Source: Sphingomonadales bacterium
GTDB lineage: Bacteria; Pseudomonadota; Alphaproteobacteria; Sphingomonadales; Sphingomonadaceae
DNA length: 9,428 nt
Direction of reading: 5' to 3'
Assembly: GCA_020200935.1 (NCBI GenBank)
Contig: JAIVHR010000041.1
Span: 1 to 9,428, forward strand
The notes beneath the pieces are model-generated. The model worked only from the letters and a program-made list of their open reading frames with translations, was not told where the DNA came from and made no database searches. Below, piece after piece: positions 1 to 7,222 of the stretch. Position numbers and translations under genes: made by a program. Position 1 is the first letter of the stretch; each line of letters begins with the position of its first letter.

Positions 1-233
1 GCATATTCCTCGGCGATCCGCTCGAGCAGTTCGACGCGCTCCTCGACGCTGGTCTGCGAAAAGCTCTCGAAGGCCCTGCGCGCGGCGGTGACCGCCTTGT
101 CGACATCGGCCTGGCTGCCGAGCGTGATCTCGGTGCAGGGCTCCTCGGTCGCCGGGTTGATCACCTCGTAGCGGCTCCCCCCCTCGCTCTCGACCCATTC
201 GCCGTCGATATAATGTTTGAGATAACTGTGCAT
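1..233 (-). CDS. Aldehyde dehydrogenase, N-terminal 77 residues (runs off the left edge)
   Basis: The minus-strand frame starts at ATG 233 and stays open to base 1. It encodes 77 residues beginning MHSYLKHYIDGEWVES. The YIDGEWV opening, the VINPATEEP stretch and the following helix (ADVDKAVTAARRAFESF) are the standard N-terminus of the NAD(P)+-dependent aldehyde dehydrogenase superfamily, which oxidises aldehydes to carboxylic acids in the cytoplasm. The Rossmann core, catalytic Cys and Glu lie outside the window, so substrate class cannot be given. A purine-rich GAGGGAGAG lies about 8 bases before the ATG, and a sigma-70-like promoter is found at 281-308. I know the family with confidence; the specific member is open. 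Confidence 0.88.
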   Translation of the reverse strand, partial: MHSYLKHYIDGEWVESEGGSRYEVINPATEEPCTEITLGSQADVDKAVTAARRAFESFSQTSVEERVELLERIAEEY

Positions 234-280
234 GGCGGAGACTCTCCCTCGATTCGGTTGATCGGTTCGCTTTTGAAACG

Positions 281-308
281 AAGATAGGCGATGGCCGCGC
301 GCCGTCAA
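281..308 (-). promoter_or_regulatory. Sigma-70-type promoter for the aldehyde dehydrogenase gene
   Basis: On the minus strand TTGACG (303-308) is followed after 16 bases by TATCTT (281-286). That is a 5/6 match to the -35 consensus and a fair -10. It sits about 50 bases upstream of the aldehyde dehydrogenase ATG and between that gene and the palindromic repeat region. It was found by eye; no transcript evidence exists here. Confidence 0.45.
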
Positions 309-339
309 CGCGTTTGCAGACGTATCGCACAACAAACCG

Positions 340-500
340 TCTCCCATGGGGAGAAGGATTAAGCAGTCTTGGCGACGAAGGAGCCTGGACGGAGTTGGAT
401 GAGGGGTTGTGCGCTCTCGGTATGGCGGAACCCCTCACCCAGTGAACTCTAAGCTCGTTCCTCGCTAAGAGTTCACAACCCTCTCCTTATGGGAGAGGGA
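340..500. repeat. Mosaic of short palindromes, intergenic repeat element
   Basis: Four hairpin-forming units are packed into about 160 bases. TCTCCC/GGGAGA is at 340-354. TGAGGGGTT (400-408) pairs with AACCCCTCA (429-437). GTGAACTCTAAGC (442-454) pairs with GCTAAGAGTTCAC (464-476) with one mismatch. CCCTCTCC (479-486) pairs with GGAGAGGG (492-499). The two end units share the CTCCC-AT-GGGAG theme, as if bracketing the element. I see no coding frame with credible codon use. It resembles the palindromic intergenic repeats common in sphingomonad genomes; that likeness is from memory and not checked. The last hairpin ends 6 bases after the GH18-like stop and may protect or end that transcript. 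Confidence 0.6.
479..499 (-). terminator. Hairpin just after the GH18-like gene, possible terminator
   Basis: A perfect 8-bp stem (CCCTCTCC with GGAGAGGG, loop of 5) begins 6 bases beyond the stop codon at 505. On the minus strand it is followed by TTGTGAAC rather than a U-tract, so intrinsic termination would be weak. It may instead act as an mRNA 3'-end stabiliser, and it is also part of the repeat mosaic at 340-500. Confidence 0.35.
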
Positions 501-504
501 TCTC

Positions 505-1374
505 TCAGGTCCCGGCGGCGATTGCCTGCCCATAGTCGGCGATCGTGTCGCTTGGATTGTCGAGCACGATTTCGCTGTTCCAGATCCACCCGCCGCTGCT
601 GTTCCAGCCCTTGAGCGCCGACGTCGCCTCGGAAGGCGTATAGGGGTCCGGGCCGCCCGTTACCGACAGTCCGGGCCGGATCAGCGCGTTGGCATCCGTG
701 ATCCCGGTGCTGCCGCTCCCTGCGCCCTCGACGGCCTGCTGCCAGCCGTCGGGATCGCTGTCCGAACCGCCCGAATAGCATTGCAGGTTGAAGCCGACGA
801 CCGGTTGGGTTCCGAGCTGCTTGAAGATCGCCTGAAGGCATTGGATCCAATATTGCGAGGCGTAGGAGGAGTTGCCGTAAGGGCAGAAGGAAAAGCGCCA
901 GGCGCTGTTATCGCCATAAAGCGCCGCGGTCAGCCCGGTGATCACCTCGACATTGCCGATCTGATCCTCATTGTCATAATCGAAGCCACAGGCGCCGAGC
1001 GCGTTCGCCACGGCGGCGAAATTGGCGAGCATGGTTTCGCGCCGGCCGTCGGTGGCGTTCAATATGTCGGCGATGTTGGTGAAATCCGATGTGCCGCCGG
1101 CGCCGATCGACAGCCAGACGCGCTGCAGCTCGCCCGAACCGCGCCCCGCATCGGCGACCGCCTTGAGGCAATTCACCGTCTCGGCAACGATCTGTCCGCC
1201 GCTGGCGAGGCTGACATTGTTGTAGCCGAGATCGCCCTGGGGCGAGACATGAACCGACCAGAAGACATAGTCGGTCATCACCGAGGCGGCCATCGCGCCG
1301 GCCGTGTTGCCCGAAACGCAGTCATTGCTCTTGTCGAACAGGCCGGTGACGTAGGCGCCGTTAAAGTCGGTCAT
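505..1374 (-). CDS. GH18 (chitinase-like) TIM-barrel protein, catalytic signature incomplete
   Basis: The protein has 289 residues. Features of glycoside hydrolase family 18 are visible: WSVHVSPQGDLGYN (39-52), a beta-3-like SIGAGGTSDF (89-98), the family signature region GFDYDNE (130-136), and a Trp-rich final strand GGWIWNSEIV (261-270). The usual signature is DxxDxDxE. Here the first Asp is replaced (CGFDYDNE), while the last two Asp and the putative acid Glu136 remain. It may therefore be an active but divergent chitinase-like enzyme, or a carbohydrate-binding relative (chi-lectin). I see no signal peptide or membrane segment, although six or so cysteines are spread along the chain. The start is supported by GAGGGGGG about 7 bases upstream of ATG 1374. 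A perfect TTGACA lies on the minus strand at 1479-1484 but has no good -10 partner. The fold assignment is fairly firm; the function is inference. Confidence 0.72.
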   Translation of the reverse strand: MTDFNGAYVTGLFDKSNDCVSGNTAGAMAASVMTDYVFWSVHVSPQGDLGYNNVSLASGGQIVAETVNCLKAVADAGRGSGELQRVWLSIGAGGTSDFTNIADILNATDGRRETMLANFAAVANALGACGFDYDNEDQIGNVEVITGLTAALYGDNSAWRFSFCPYGNSSYASQYWIQCLQAIFKQLGTQPVVGFNLQCYSGGSDSDPDGWQQAVEGAGSGSTGITDANALIRPGLSVTGGPDPYTPSEATSALKGWNSSGGWIWNSEIVLDNPSDTIADYGQAIAAGT

Positions 1375-1551
1375 CGTGATCCCCCCTCATTATTCAAATG
1401 AAGAAGGGAAATATCACTCATCGCCGGAGAAATCGATGCAAAGACTCGGTGCCGCGCAAGAATCCCGTCGTTTGATTTTGTCAACGGCAACTGTATCCAA
1501 TCGGCCGTGTAGTATCACAAGTCAAAAGACAGCTGCCTGTTTGCAAGAAGT

Positions 1552-1582
1552 GGCCTTCACGGCCGCCTGCTCTCGGGAGAGC
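1552..1582 (-). terminator. Tandem small hairpins after glnA, possible terminator
   Basis: Directly after the glnA stop (1585) the minus strand reads GCTCTCCCGAGAGC (1569-1582), a tight 6-bp inverted repeat, and then GGCCGTGAAGGCC (1552-1564), followed by ACTTCTTGC. The stems are short and the T-run is poor, so this is only a candidate. The remaining gap up to the GH18-like start (1375-1551) is AT-richer and shows no gene I can support. Confidence 0.3.
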
Positions 1583-1584
1583 GA

Positions 1585-2994
1585 TCAGCTGCTGTAATAC
1601 ATGTCGAACTCGACCGGGGTGGGGGTGGTCTCCCAGCGGTCGTTTTCTTCCCATTTCAGTTCGGCATAGCTTTCGATCTGGTCGAGCGTGAAGACGTCGC
1701 CCTTGGTGAGGAAGGCGTTGTCCTCCTCGAGCGCTTCGAGCGCTTCGCGCAAGCTGCCGCAGACGGTCGGGACATTCTCGAGCTCGGCGGGCGGCAGATC
1801 GTAGAGATTCTTGTCCATCGCATCGCCCGGATGGGTGCGGTTGTCGATCCCGTCGAGCCCGGCCATCAGCAGCGCCGCATAGCACAGATACGGGTTCGCC
1901 ATCGCGTCGGGGAAGCGGAATTCTACGCGCTTGGCCTTGTCGCCGGTGCCGTAGGGGATGCGGCAGGAGGCCGATCGGTTGCGGCTCGAATAGGCGAGCA
2001 GCACCGGCGCCTCGTAGCCCGGCACCAGCCGCTTGTAGCTGTTGGTCGTCGGGTTGGTGAAGGCGTTCAATGCGCGGGCATGGGCGACGACGCCGCCGAT
2101 GAAATAGAGCGCCATGTCGGAGAGGCCGGCATAGCCGTTGCCGGCGAAAAGCGGCTTGGTGCCGTCCCAGATCGACATGTGCGTGTGCATGCCCGATCCG
2201 TTATCCTCCCTGATCGGCTTGGGCATGAAGGTCGCGGTCTTTCCATAGGCATGCGCGACCTGGTGGACGACATACTTATAGACCTGCATCCGGTCGGCGG
2301 TCTGGAGGAGGGTGCCGAAGGTCAGCCCGAGCTCATGCTGGGCGGCGCCGACCTCGTGATGGTGCTTGTCCATCGGCAGGCCCATCTCGATCATCGTCGA
2401 GACCATCTCGCCGCGGATATCCATCGCGCTGTCGACCGGGGGGACCGGGAAATAGCCGCCCTTGGCGCGCGGCCGGTGGGCCATGTTGCCCATCTCGTAT
2501 TCGCGCCCCGAATTGGTCGGCAGCTCGATATCGTCGATCTTGTAATAGCTGGTGTCGTAGCTGTTCTCGAAGCGGACATCGTCGAACATGAAGAATTCGG
2601 CTTCGGGGCCGACATAGATCGTGTCGCCGATGCCGCTGTTCTTGAGATAGGCCTCGGCGCGCTTGGCGGTCGAGCGGGGGTCGCGGGCATACCAGTCGCC
2701 GGTCGAAGGCTCGACGATGTCGCAGCAGATGGCGAGCATCGGGGCGGCTGAAAAGGGATCGACATAGACCGCGTCGAGATCGGGCTTGAGGATCATGTCC
2801 GATTCGTTGATCGCCTTCCAGCCGGCGATCGAGGAGCCGTCGAACATCAACCCTTCCTCGAAGGCGTCCTCGTCCATGACGCGCGCGCACATCTGCAGAT
2901 GCTGCCACTTGCCGCGCGGATCGGTGAAGCGCAGGTCGACCCACTCGATCTCCTCGTCCTTGAGGCGTTTGACGATATCCTTGGCGCTGGTCAT
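1585..2994 (-). CDS. glnA: Glutamine synthetase type I
   Basis: This cytoplasmic enzyme makes glutamine from glutamate, ammonia and ATP, and is the entry point of ammonium assimilation; the active form is a dodecamer. The 469-residue length is exactly that of GSI-beta enzymes. Visible motifs are FDGSSIAGW (51-59), the metal-binding EAEFF (131-135), [11 protein letters not shown] (211-221), [10 protein letters not shown] (265-274), the [17 protein letters not shown] loop (314-330) and [12 protein letters not shown] (336-347). NLYDLPP places the adenylylation tyrosine at 398, so control by GlnE adenylylation is expected. GGGAGA sits 9 bases before the ATG. The neighbour upstream is the truncated glnB, the usual alphaproteobacterial order. 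An NtrC-like palindrome lies at 3053-3071. The gene appears intact. Confidence 0.98.
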   Translation of the reverse strand: MTSAKDIVKRLKDEEIEWVDLRFTDPRGKWQHLQMCARVMDEDAFEEGLMFDGSSIAGWKAINESDMILKPDLDAVYVDPFSAAPMLAICCDIVEPSTGDWYARDPRSTAKRAEAYLKNSGIGDTIYVGPEAEFFMFDDVRFENSYDTSYYKIDDIELPTNSGREYEMGNMAHRPRAKGGYFPVPPVDSAMDIRGEMVSTMIEMGLPMDKHHHEVGAAQHELGLTFGTLLQTADRMQVYKYVVHQVAHAYGKTATFMPKPIREDNGSGMHTHMSIWDGTKPLFAGNGYAGLSDMALYFIGGVVAHARALNAFTNPTTNSYKRLVPGYEAPVLLAYSSRNRSASCRIPYGTGDKAKRVEFRFPDAMANPYLCYAALLMAGLDGIDNRTHPGDAMDKNLYDLPPAELENVPTVCGSLREALEALEEDNAFLTKGDVFTLDQIESYAELKWEENDRWETTPTPVEFDMYYSS

Positions 2995-3052
2995 GGAAGG
3001 GAATCTCCCGTTTCTGGTTGAGTCGGCCCTTATCTAGATCATTCTTCGCAGC

Positions 3053-3071
3053 TGCACAAAGTTCCTTTGCA
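3053..3071 (-). promoter_or_regulatory. NtrC-like palindrome upstream of glnA
   Basis: The minus strand reads TGCAAAGGAACTTTGTGCA, 19 bases with TGCA at both ends. It fits the NtrC layout TGCACCA-N5-TGGTGCA at 6 of 7 positions in the right half and 4 of 7 in the left. It lies about 59 bases before the glnA start, where nitrogen control would be expected. I could not find a convincing sigma-54 -24/-12 element (GG-N10-GC) between it and the gene. A weak TTGTGC-N17-TAGATA pair (-10 at 3031-3036) overlaps the site, so a sigma-70 promoter repressed or modulated here is an alternative. Confidence 0.4.
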
Positions 3072-3099
3072 CTGCAGCAATCGCCTCTGCCCCGCCCGC

Positions 3100-3519
<420 letters not shown>

Positions 3520-3552
3520 TCAACCGACCGCCCCGGGCTTCGTTCCGCACCC

Positions 3553-4335
3553 TCACTTCTTGACCCGCCAGTCGCGCGCATAGGTCGATTCCTCGCCATA
3601 TTTGCGCGTTCGGGCCGCCTCCTGCTCGGCGAGCTCTTCCTCGGTCGAGGCGCGGGCGGTGCCCTGCTTGATCATCGCGTCGCGGCGGACGGGGAGCAGC
3701 TGGGCGATCGGCGTGCCGGCGGGCAGCTGATGGTCGCCGGGCGGGCCGGTCCAGGCGAAGGGGAGGTTGACCGTCGTCGCGAAGTGATCGCAATCGACGA
3801 AACCTGAAAAGCAGGTGAAGGGCAGGTCGGGCCGGCTCAAGGGCTGGGTGAAGAGCACGGAATAGCCTTCGGGCACCCTGACCCGCCAGGGGTTGATGAA
3901 TTTGAGCGGCACCGTGCTCTCGAAGGGCGGCTCGGGCGCACCGATCTGCGCCGGCAGATGCTGCTCGATCGGCTGGAAGGGCGCGTCGGGCGCCCAGCCG
4001 ATCCGGATCGAGACGCGGTCCTCGGGCACCTGCAGCATGACGTCGAGTGGGAGCGGGATGACGAAGCCGAGCGAAAAAGCGTCGGTCATCGGCAGGCAGG
4101 CCTTGGCGGTGAGCCCCGGCAACCCATGCGCATCGGGCACCCCGAGCTCGCGCTCGAGCCGCTTGAACCAGTCGGGCACGAAGCGCACCGCGCGCTCGGG
4201 CGGCGGGATCTTACCTTCGAGCGCCGGGTCGCAGAGAAATTCGACTTGCCGATCGCCGTCGGAGGGGGGAGCCTGTTCCTCGGGCGGCGCGGCGGGCGCG
4301 TCGCCGAAGCGGAAGCTGACCCTATAGTCGCTCAT
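3553..4335 (-). CDS. DUF6065-like protein of unknown function
   Basis: The protein has 260 residues, with no signal peptide or membrane segment, so it is probably cytoplasmic. Conserved-looking blocks are KACLPMTDAFSLGFVIPLPL (78-97), KFINPWRVRVPEGYSVLFTQ (145-164), FSGFVDCDHF (176-185) and LPAGTPIAQLLPVRRD (204-219). These match my memory of the DUF6065 family, which has no assigned activity. The pattern of short strands joined by Pro/Gly turns suggests an all-beta, cupin-like fold, but that is a guess. The last 35 residues are charged and probably helical. The ATG is 22 bases after the stop of the PQQ dehydrogenase with only a weak Shine-Dalgarno (GGGA, distant), which suggests co-transcription and perhaps coupled translation. 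Between its stop and glnB lie 156 GC-rich bases containing a TTGACA (3518-3523) without a clear -10. Confidence 0.72.
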   Translation of the reverse strand: MSDYRVSFRFGDAPAAPPEEQAPPSDGDRQVEFLCDPALEGKIPPPERAVRFVPDWFKRLERELGVPDAHGLPGLTAKACLPMTDAFSLGFVIPLPLDVMLQVPEDRVSIRIGWAPDAPFQPIEQHLPAQIGAPEPPFESTVPLKFINPWRVRVPEGYSVLFTQPLSRPDLPFTCFSGFVDCDHFATTVNLPFAWTGPPGDHQLPAGTPIAQLLPVRRDAMIKQGTARASTEEELAEQEAARTRKYGEESTYARDWRVKK

Positions 4336-4357
4336 CGGTGGCCGCTTTTCCCACGGC

Positions 4358-6601
4358 TCAGCCCTCGCCCTCTTCCTCGCGCCGGGCGCGGATCCGTTCG
4401 AGATCCCAGTTGGCCTTGTCGATCACATAATGGCGGATCGCATTGGCGCCCGAGCCATCGAATGCCGAACTGAAGCTCGGCATGCCGTTGCTCCGCAATG
4501 CGCCGCCGATGACGATGTCGCGCCAGCCTTCGGAATCGCCGAGTATGCCCGAGAAGCGCAGATCGGGATTGACGCCGCCGCCGACCGCGCCCTCGCCGTG
4601 GCAGACCAGACAATAGCGGTTGAAGAGCCGCTGGCCTTGCGCGATCTGCGCCTCGCTGCCGGTCGATTCGGGCGGGTCGAGCCGGCGCTCGTCGCCCGCC
4701 GGCGCCGGCGGCAGCCGACCGTCTCCGCCGAGCCGCAGGACCACCAGCCGAGGAATGTTGGGGATCTCGCGGGCGCGGTCGGCGCGCCCGGCGGTGATCG
4801 CGAAGGCGCCGCCGCGTCCGGTTGTGAAGGCGACATACTGGACGCCGTCGATCTGGTAGGTCGAGGCGCCTGCGAGCACGCCCGATTGCGTGTCCATCGA
4901 CCAGAGTTCCTCGCCGCTTGCCGCGTCATAGGCCTTGAATTGGCCCATCGCGGTCCCCTGGAAGACCAGTCCGCCGGCGGTCGTCATGATACCGCCGTTC
5001 CACGGCGTCGGATAATCGGCCGTCCAGCGCACCTCGCCGGCGACCGGATCGAAGGCGACGAGCTGGCCGGTGACCATCGAGATCGCCGCGCGGATCGCCT
5101 CCTCGTCGCGCGGCAGATTGATGTCGCTCCAGTCGCCGCCCGTGTTGAAGCCGATATCGCCGAGCGCGATCGGCCCCTCGCCCGGAGCCGGAACATGGAT
5201 CTGCGGGGCGATGTTGGCCGGAATATAGACGAGGCCGGTCTCGCGGTTATAGGCCATCGGCTGCCAATTATGCGCGCCGATCGGGCCCGGGTTCGAGATG
5301 AACGGCTCGCCGGTGCGATAGAAGCGCGCCGCCGGATTCTCGATCGGCCGCCCGGTCTCGAGGTTATAGCCCTCGGCCCAGTTGATCCCCTCGATGAAGG
5401 GATCGGCCGAGATCAGCTCGCCGTTCGTGCGGTCGATGACGAAGAAGAAGCCATTCTTCGGCGCCTGCATCAGCACCTTGCGACTCTCGGTCCGCGGCTC
5501 GCCGTCTTCACCCTCGACGATCCCGCCCTCCTCGTCGCGGACCGGCATCCGGAGATCGGCGAGGATGATGTGCTGGGTGGCGGTGAAGTCCCAGCTTTCG
5601 CCGGGCGTCTCCTGATAATGCCAGAGATATTCGCCGGTATCGGGGTCGAGCGCGACGATCGAGGAGAGGAACAGATTGTCGCCCCGCCCTTGCGAGCGCG
5701 CGCCGTGGTTCCAGGGCGATCCGTTGCCGACGCCGATATAGAGCTGGTCGAGCTCGTGATCGTAGACGATAGCGTCCCAGACCGTGCCGCCGCCGCCCGA
5801 TTCGCGCCACTGGCCCTCTTCGGACCAGGTCCGCGCCGCCGCCCGCCGCAGCACCTGATCGGAGGCCGCGTTGTCGGCTTCGCCTTCGGGATTGGGCACC
5901 GTGTAGAAGCGCCAGAGGAGGCGACCGTCATTGGCGTCATAGGCCGAGACATAGCCGCGCACGCCGAATTCGGCGCCGCCATTGCCGATGATCACCTTGT
6001 TGTCGACGACCCGCGGCGTGCCGGTGATCGTGTAGGGCTGCGACCGGTCGGTGGTCTGGGTCGACCAGAGCTGGGCGCCGGTATTGGCGTCGATTGATAT
6101 CAGCCGCCCGTCGAGCGTGCCGAGATACAGTCGGCCGCGCCACACCGCGACGCCGCGATTGACCGCATCGCAGCAGGTATTGCGCAGCACCGAGCGCTCG
6201 ACCTCGGGGTCGAAGCTCCAGAGCGCTTCGCCGGTGACCGCATTGAAGGCGAAGATCTTGGACCAGGGACCGGTGACGAACATCCGCCGCCCGACGACGA
6301 TCGGCGTCGCTTCCTGCGCGCGGGCGTCGGGCAGCTCGGCGGTCCAGGCGACGCCGAGCCGGGAGACGTTCGATCGGTCGATCTGGTCGAGCGGGCTGAA
6401 CCGCTGTTCCTGGTAATTGAAATTGGCGGCCACCCAGCTCGATCCGTCGCCGCCGGTCGCCAGCAACTCGCCATCGACATCGGCCGGAGTCAGCCGGGGG
6501 GAGGTCTCGCGAGCCGGTTCCTCGGGATCTTTCGAGGAGCAACCGAACAGGAGAAGGCTGGCGAAAAGCAGGGGAAACAGGGTGCGGGCCGAAATCGTCA
6601 T
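4358..6601 (-). CDS. PQQ-dependent alcohol dehydrogenase with C-terminal cytochrome c, predicted lipoprotein
   Basis: This is a 747-residue quinohemoprotein of the type II alcohol dehydrogenase kind. It would oxidise alcohols in the periplasm and pass electrons from PQQ to haem c and then to the respiratory chain. I chose ATG 6601 because it gives MTISAR, a hydrophobic stretch and a lipobox-like LFGC (Cys21); the earlier GTG at 6697 adds a non-signal-like 32 residues. The eight-bladed propeller region follows, with W-motif-like repeats (for example DANTGAQLWS, DPDTGEYLWH, DAASGEELWS). Active-site features are the vicinal Cys143-Cys144 (NTCCDAV), metal ligands around Glu211 and Asn293 (GVGNGSPWN), and catalytic Asp338 in SWDFTATQ. 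The residue two after Asp338 is Thr rather than Asp, which favours calcium over a lanthanide. The haem site CLVCH is at 664-668, with a likely axial Met707 (SNGMPSF). No good Shine-Dalgarno is seen. The substrate is not determinable. Confidence 0.93.
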   Translation of the reverse strand: MTISARTLFPLLFASLLLFGCSSKDPEEPARETSPRLTPADVDGELLATGGDGSSWVAANFNYQEQRFSPLDQIDRSNVSRLGVAWTAELPDARAQEATPIVVGRRMFVTGPWSKIFAFNAVTGEALWSFDPEVERSVLRNTCCDAVNRGVAVWRGRLYLGTLDGRLISIDANTGAQLWSTQTTDRSQPYTITGTPRVVDNKVIIGNGGAEFGVRGYVSAYDANDGRLLWRFYTVPNPEGEADNAASDQVLRRAAARTWSEEGQWRESGGGGTVWDAIVYDHELDQLYIGVGNGSPWNHGARSQGRGDNLFLSSIVALDPDTGEYLWHYQETPGESWDFTATQHIILADLRMPVRDEEGGIVEGEDGEPRTESRKVLMQAPKNGFFFVIDRTNGELISADPFIEGINWAEGYNLETGRPIENPAARFYRTGEPFISNPGPIGAHNWQPMAYNRETGLVYIPANIAPQIHVPAPGEGPIALGDIGFNTGGDWSDINLPRDEEAIRAAISMVTGQLVAFDPVAGEVRWTADYPTPWNGGIMTTAGGLVFQGTAMGQFKAYDAASGEELWSMDTQSGVLAGASTYQIDGVQYVAFTTGRGGAFAITAGRADRAREIPNIPRLVVLRLGGDGRLPPAPAGDERRLDPPESTGSEAQIAQGQRLFNRYCLVCHGEGAVGGGVNPDLRFSGILGDSEGWRDIVIGGALRSNGMPSFSSAFDGSGANAIRHYVIDKANWDLERIRARREEEGEG

Positions 6602-6628
6602 GCCGTTGTTCTGGCGCAGCCCGCCGCA

Positions 6629-6638
6629 TGTTGCAACA
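6629..6638. promoter_or_regulatory. Perfect 10-bp palindrome just upstream of the PQQ dehydrogenase
   Basis: TGTTGCAACA is a perfect palindrome lying 28-37 bases before the dehydrogenase start, a position where an operator or core-promoter overlap would be plausible. It is short enough to occur by chance and I cannot name a regulator. Confidence 0.2.
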
Positions 6639-6672
6639 AAACCGCCGTGCGATACGGAGGAGAAGGCGGAAA

Positions 6673-6699
6673 CGGTGCCGCATATCTGAAGCGGCACCG
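6673..6699 (-). terminator. Hairpin between the peptidase cassette and the PQQ dehydrogenase
   Basis: CGGTGCCGC (6673-6681) and GCGGCACCG (6691-6699) form a perfect 9-bp GC-rich stem with a 9-base loop. Read on the minus strand it is followed by TTTCC. It lies about 75 bases past the end of the partner gene (6772) and 72 bases before the dehydrogenase start. A rho-independent-like terminator for the cassette fits best; a short U-run makes it imperfect. An attenuator for the dehydrogenase is an alternative. Confidence 0.45.
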
Positions 6700-6771
6700 G
6701 CGTGGCAGATCAACCGGTGAATTGCCGCCGGCCGATGCTGTGGCGCGGCTCTCTGACGCTCGCTCGAAACT

Positions 6772-7222
6772 TCAGGCGGTTAGCGGTCCTTCGTCGATCC
6801 CGGTGGCCAATTCCGCTTGCCGGGCCGCTACGTTCCGCAAGGCCTCATCGAATTCATCGACCGTGTAGACCGTCTGCTCCGAATTGAACTCCTGAGGCGC
6901 CGGTGCCATGGGGATGATCATATCCTCTCTCTCGCCTTGCGCGTGGAGCCAGAGCGCAACCACATAGAGGGCCGGAATGCGCAGCAACGTGACCTGATAG
7001 CAAGAAGCGCCATCCGATCATTTCCGCGCCGCGAACTCCCTCCGAATCAACCGCCTCGAGATCGACATGCTCGATCCGGTGCGGGAGGACAGCTGTCGCC
7101 TCGGCTCCCCCCTCGGCCGCAATCATCCGCAATGCGTCGGCTTCGACGGGCGGAAGGTCGGGCAATACGCGCTCGATCGCGTCAAACGCTTCGGGCGGCG
7201 GGGTCTCCAGTTCAACGCCCAT
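6772..7222 (-). pseudogene. Small peptidase-partner protein, broken by a one-base frameshift
   Basis: I do not recognise a named family. Reading starts at ATG 7222, overlapping the peptidase stop by 11 bases, and gives MGVELETPPPEAFDAIERVL up to about Ile69 (EGVRGAEMI, ending at 7016). If one base near 7015 is skipped, the next frame continues with 80 credible residues: DGASCYQVTLLRIPALYVVA, then LWLHAQGEREDMIIPMAPAP and a charged helical C-terminus ending GPLTA at 6772. Without the skip, the first frame turns into Arg/His/Cys-rich sequence typical of an off-frame read. The second frame has a TGA immediately before the junction, and its only starts are internal. Both halves have the local coding bias, and together they give about 149 residues, acidic with a strand-like YQVTLLRIPALYVVALWL core. 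It is either a true mutation or a sequencing error in GG at 7014-7015. It is probably co-translated with the peptidase. Confidence 0.6.

Noticed and set aside
781..1401. Plus-strand open frame opposite the GH18-like gene
   Set aside because: Antisense shadow; low-complexity Ala/Gly/Arg/Val content and no supporting motif.
1376..1597. 73-codon plus-strand frame in the glnA to GH18 gap
   Set aside because: No credible ribosome site, unlikely composition (Ser- and Cys-rich), and it overlaps the glnA end; I treat the gap as regulatory.
1831..2751. Plus-strand open frame opposite glnA
   Set aside because: Shadow of glnA; composition rich in Arg, His, Gly and Val with no domain, and no ribosome site.
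3081..3099. Possible leftover GlnB C-terminus beside the palindrome
   Set aside because: One minus-strand frame reads AGGAEAI, faintly like a PII tail, but it does not stop there and the preceding B- and C-loop residues are absent.
4430..6097. Very long plus-strand open frame (555 codons) opposite the PQQ dehydrogenase
   Set aside because: It is antisense to a clearly recognisable enzyme; long antisense frames are expected in GC-rich genes and its translation has no family features.
6602..6697. Longer PQQ dehydrogenase starting at GTG 6697
   Set aside because: It would bury the hydrophobic signal and lipobox behind 32 non-signal-like residues and overlap the 6673-6699 hairpin.
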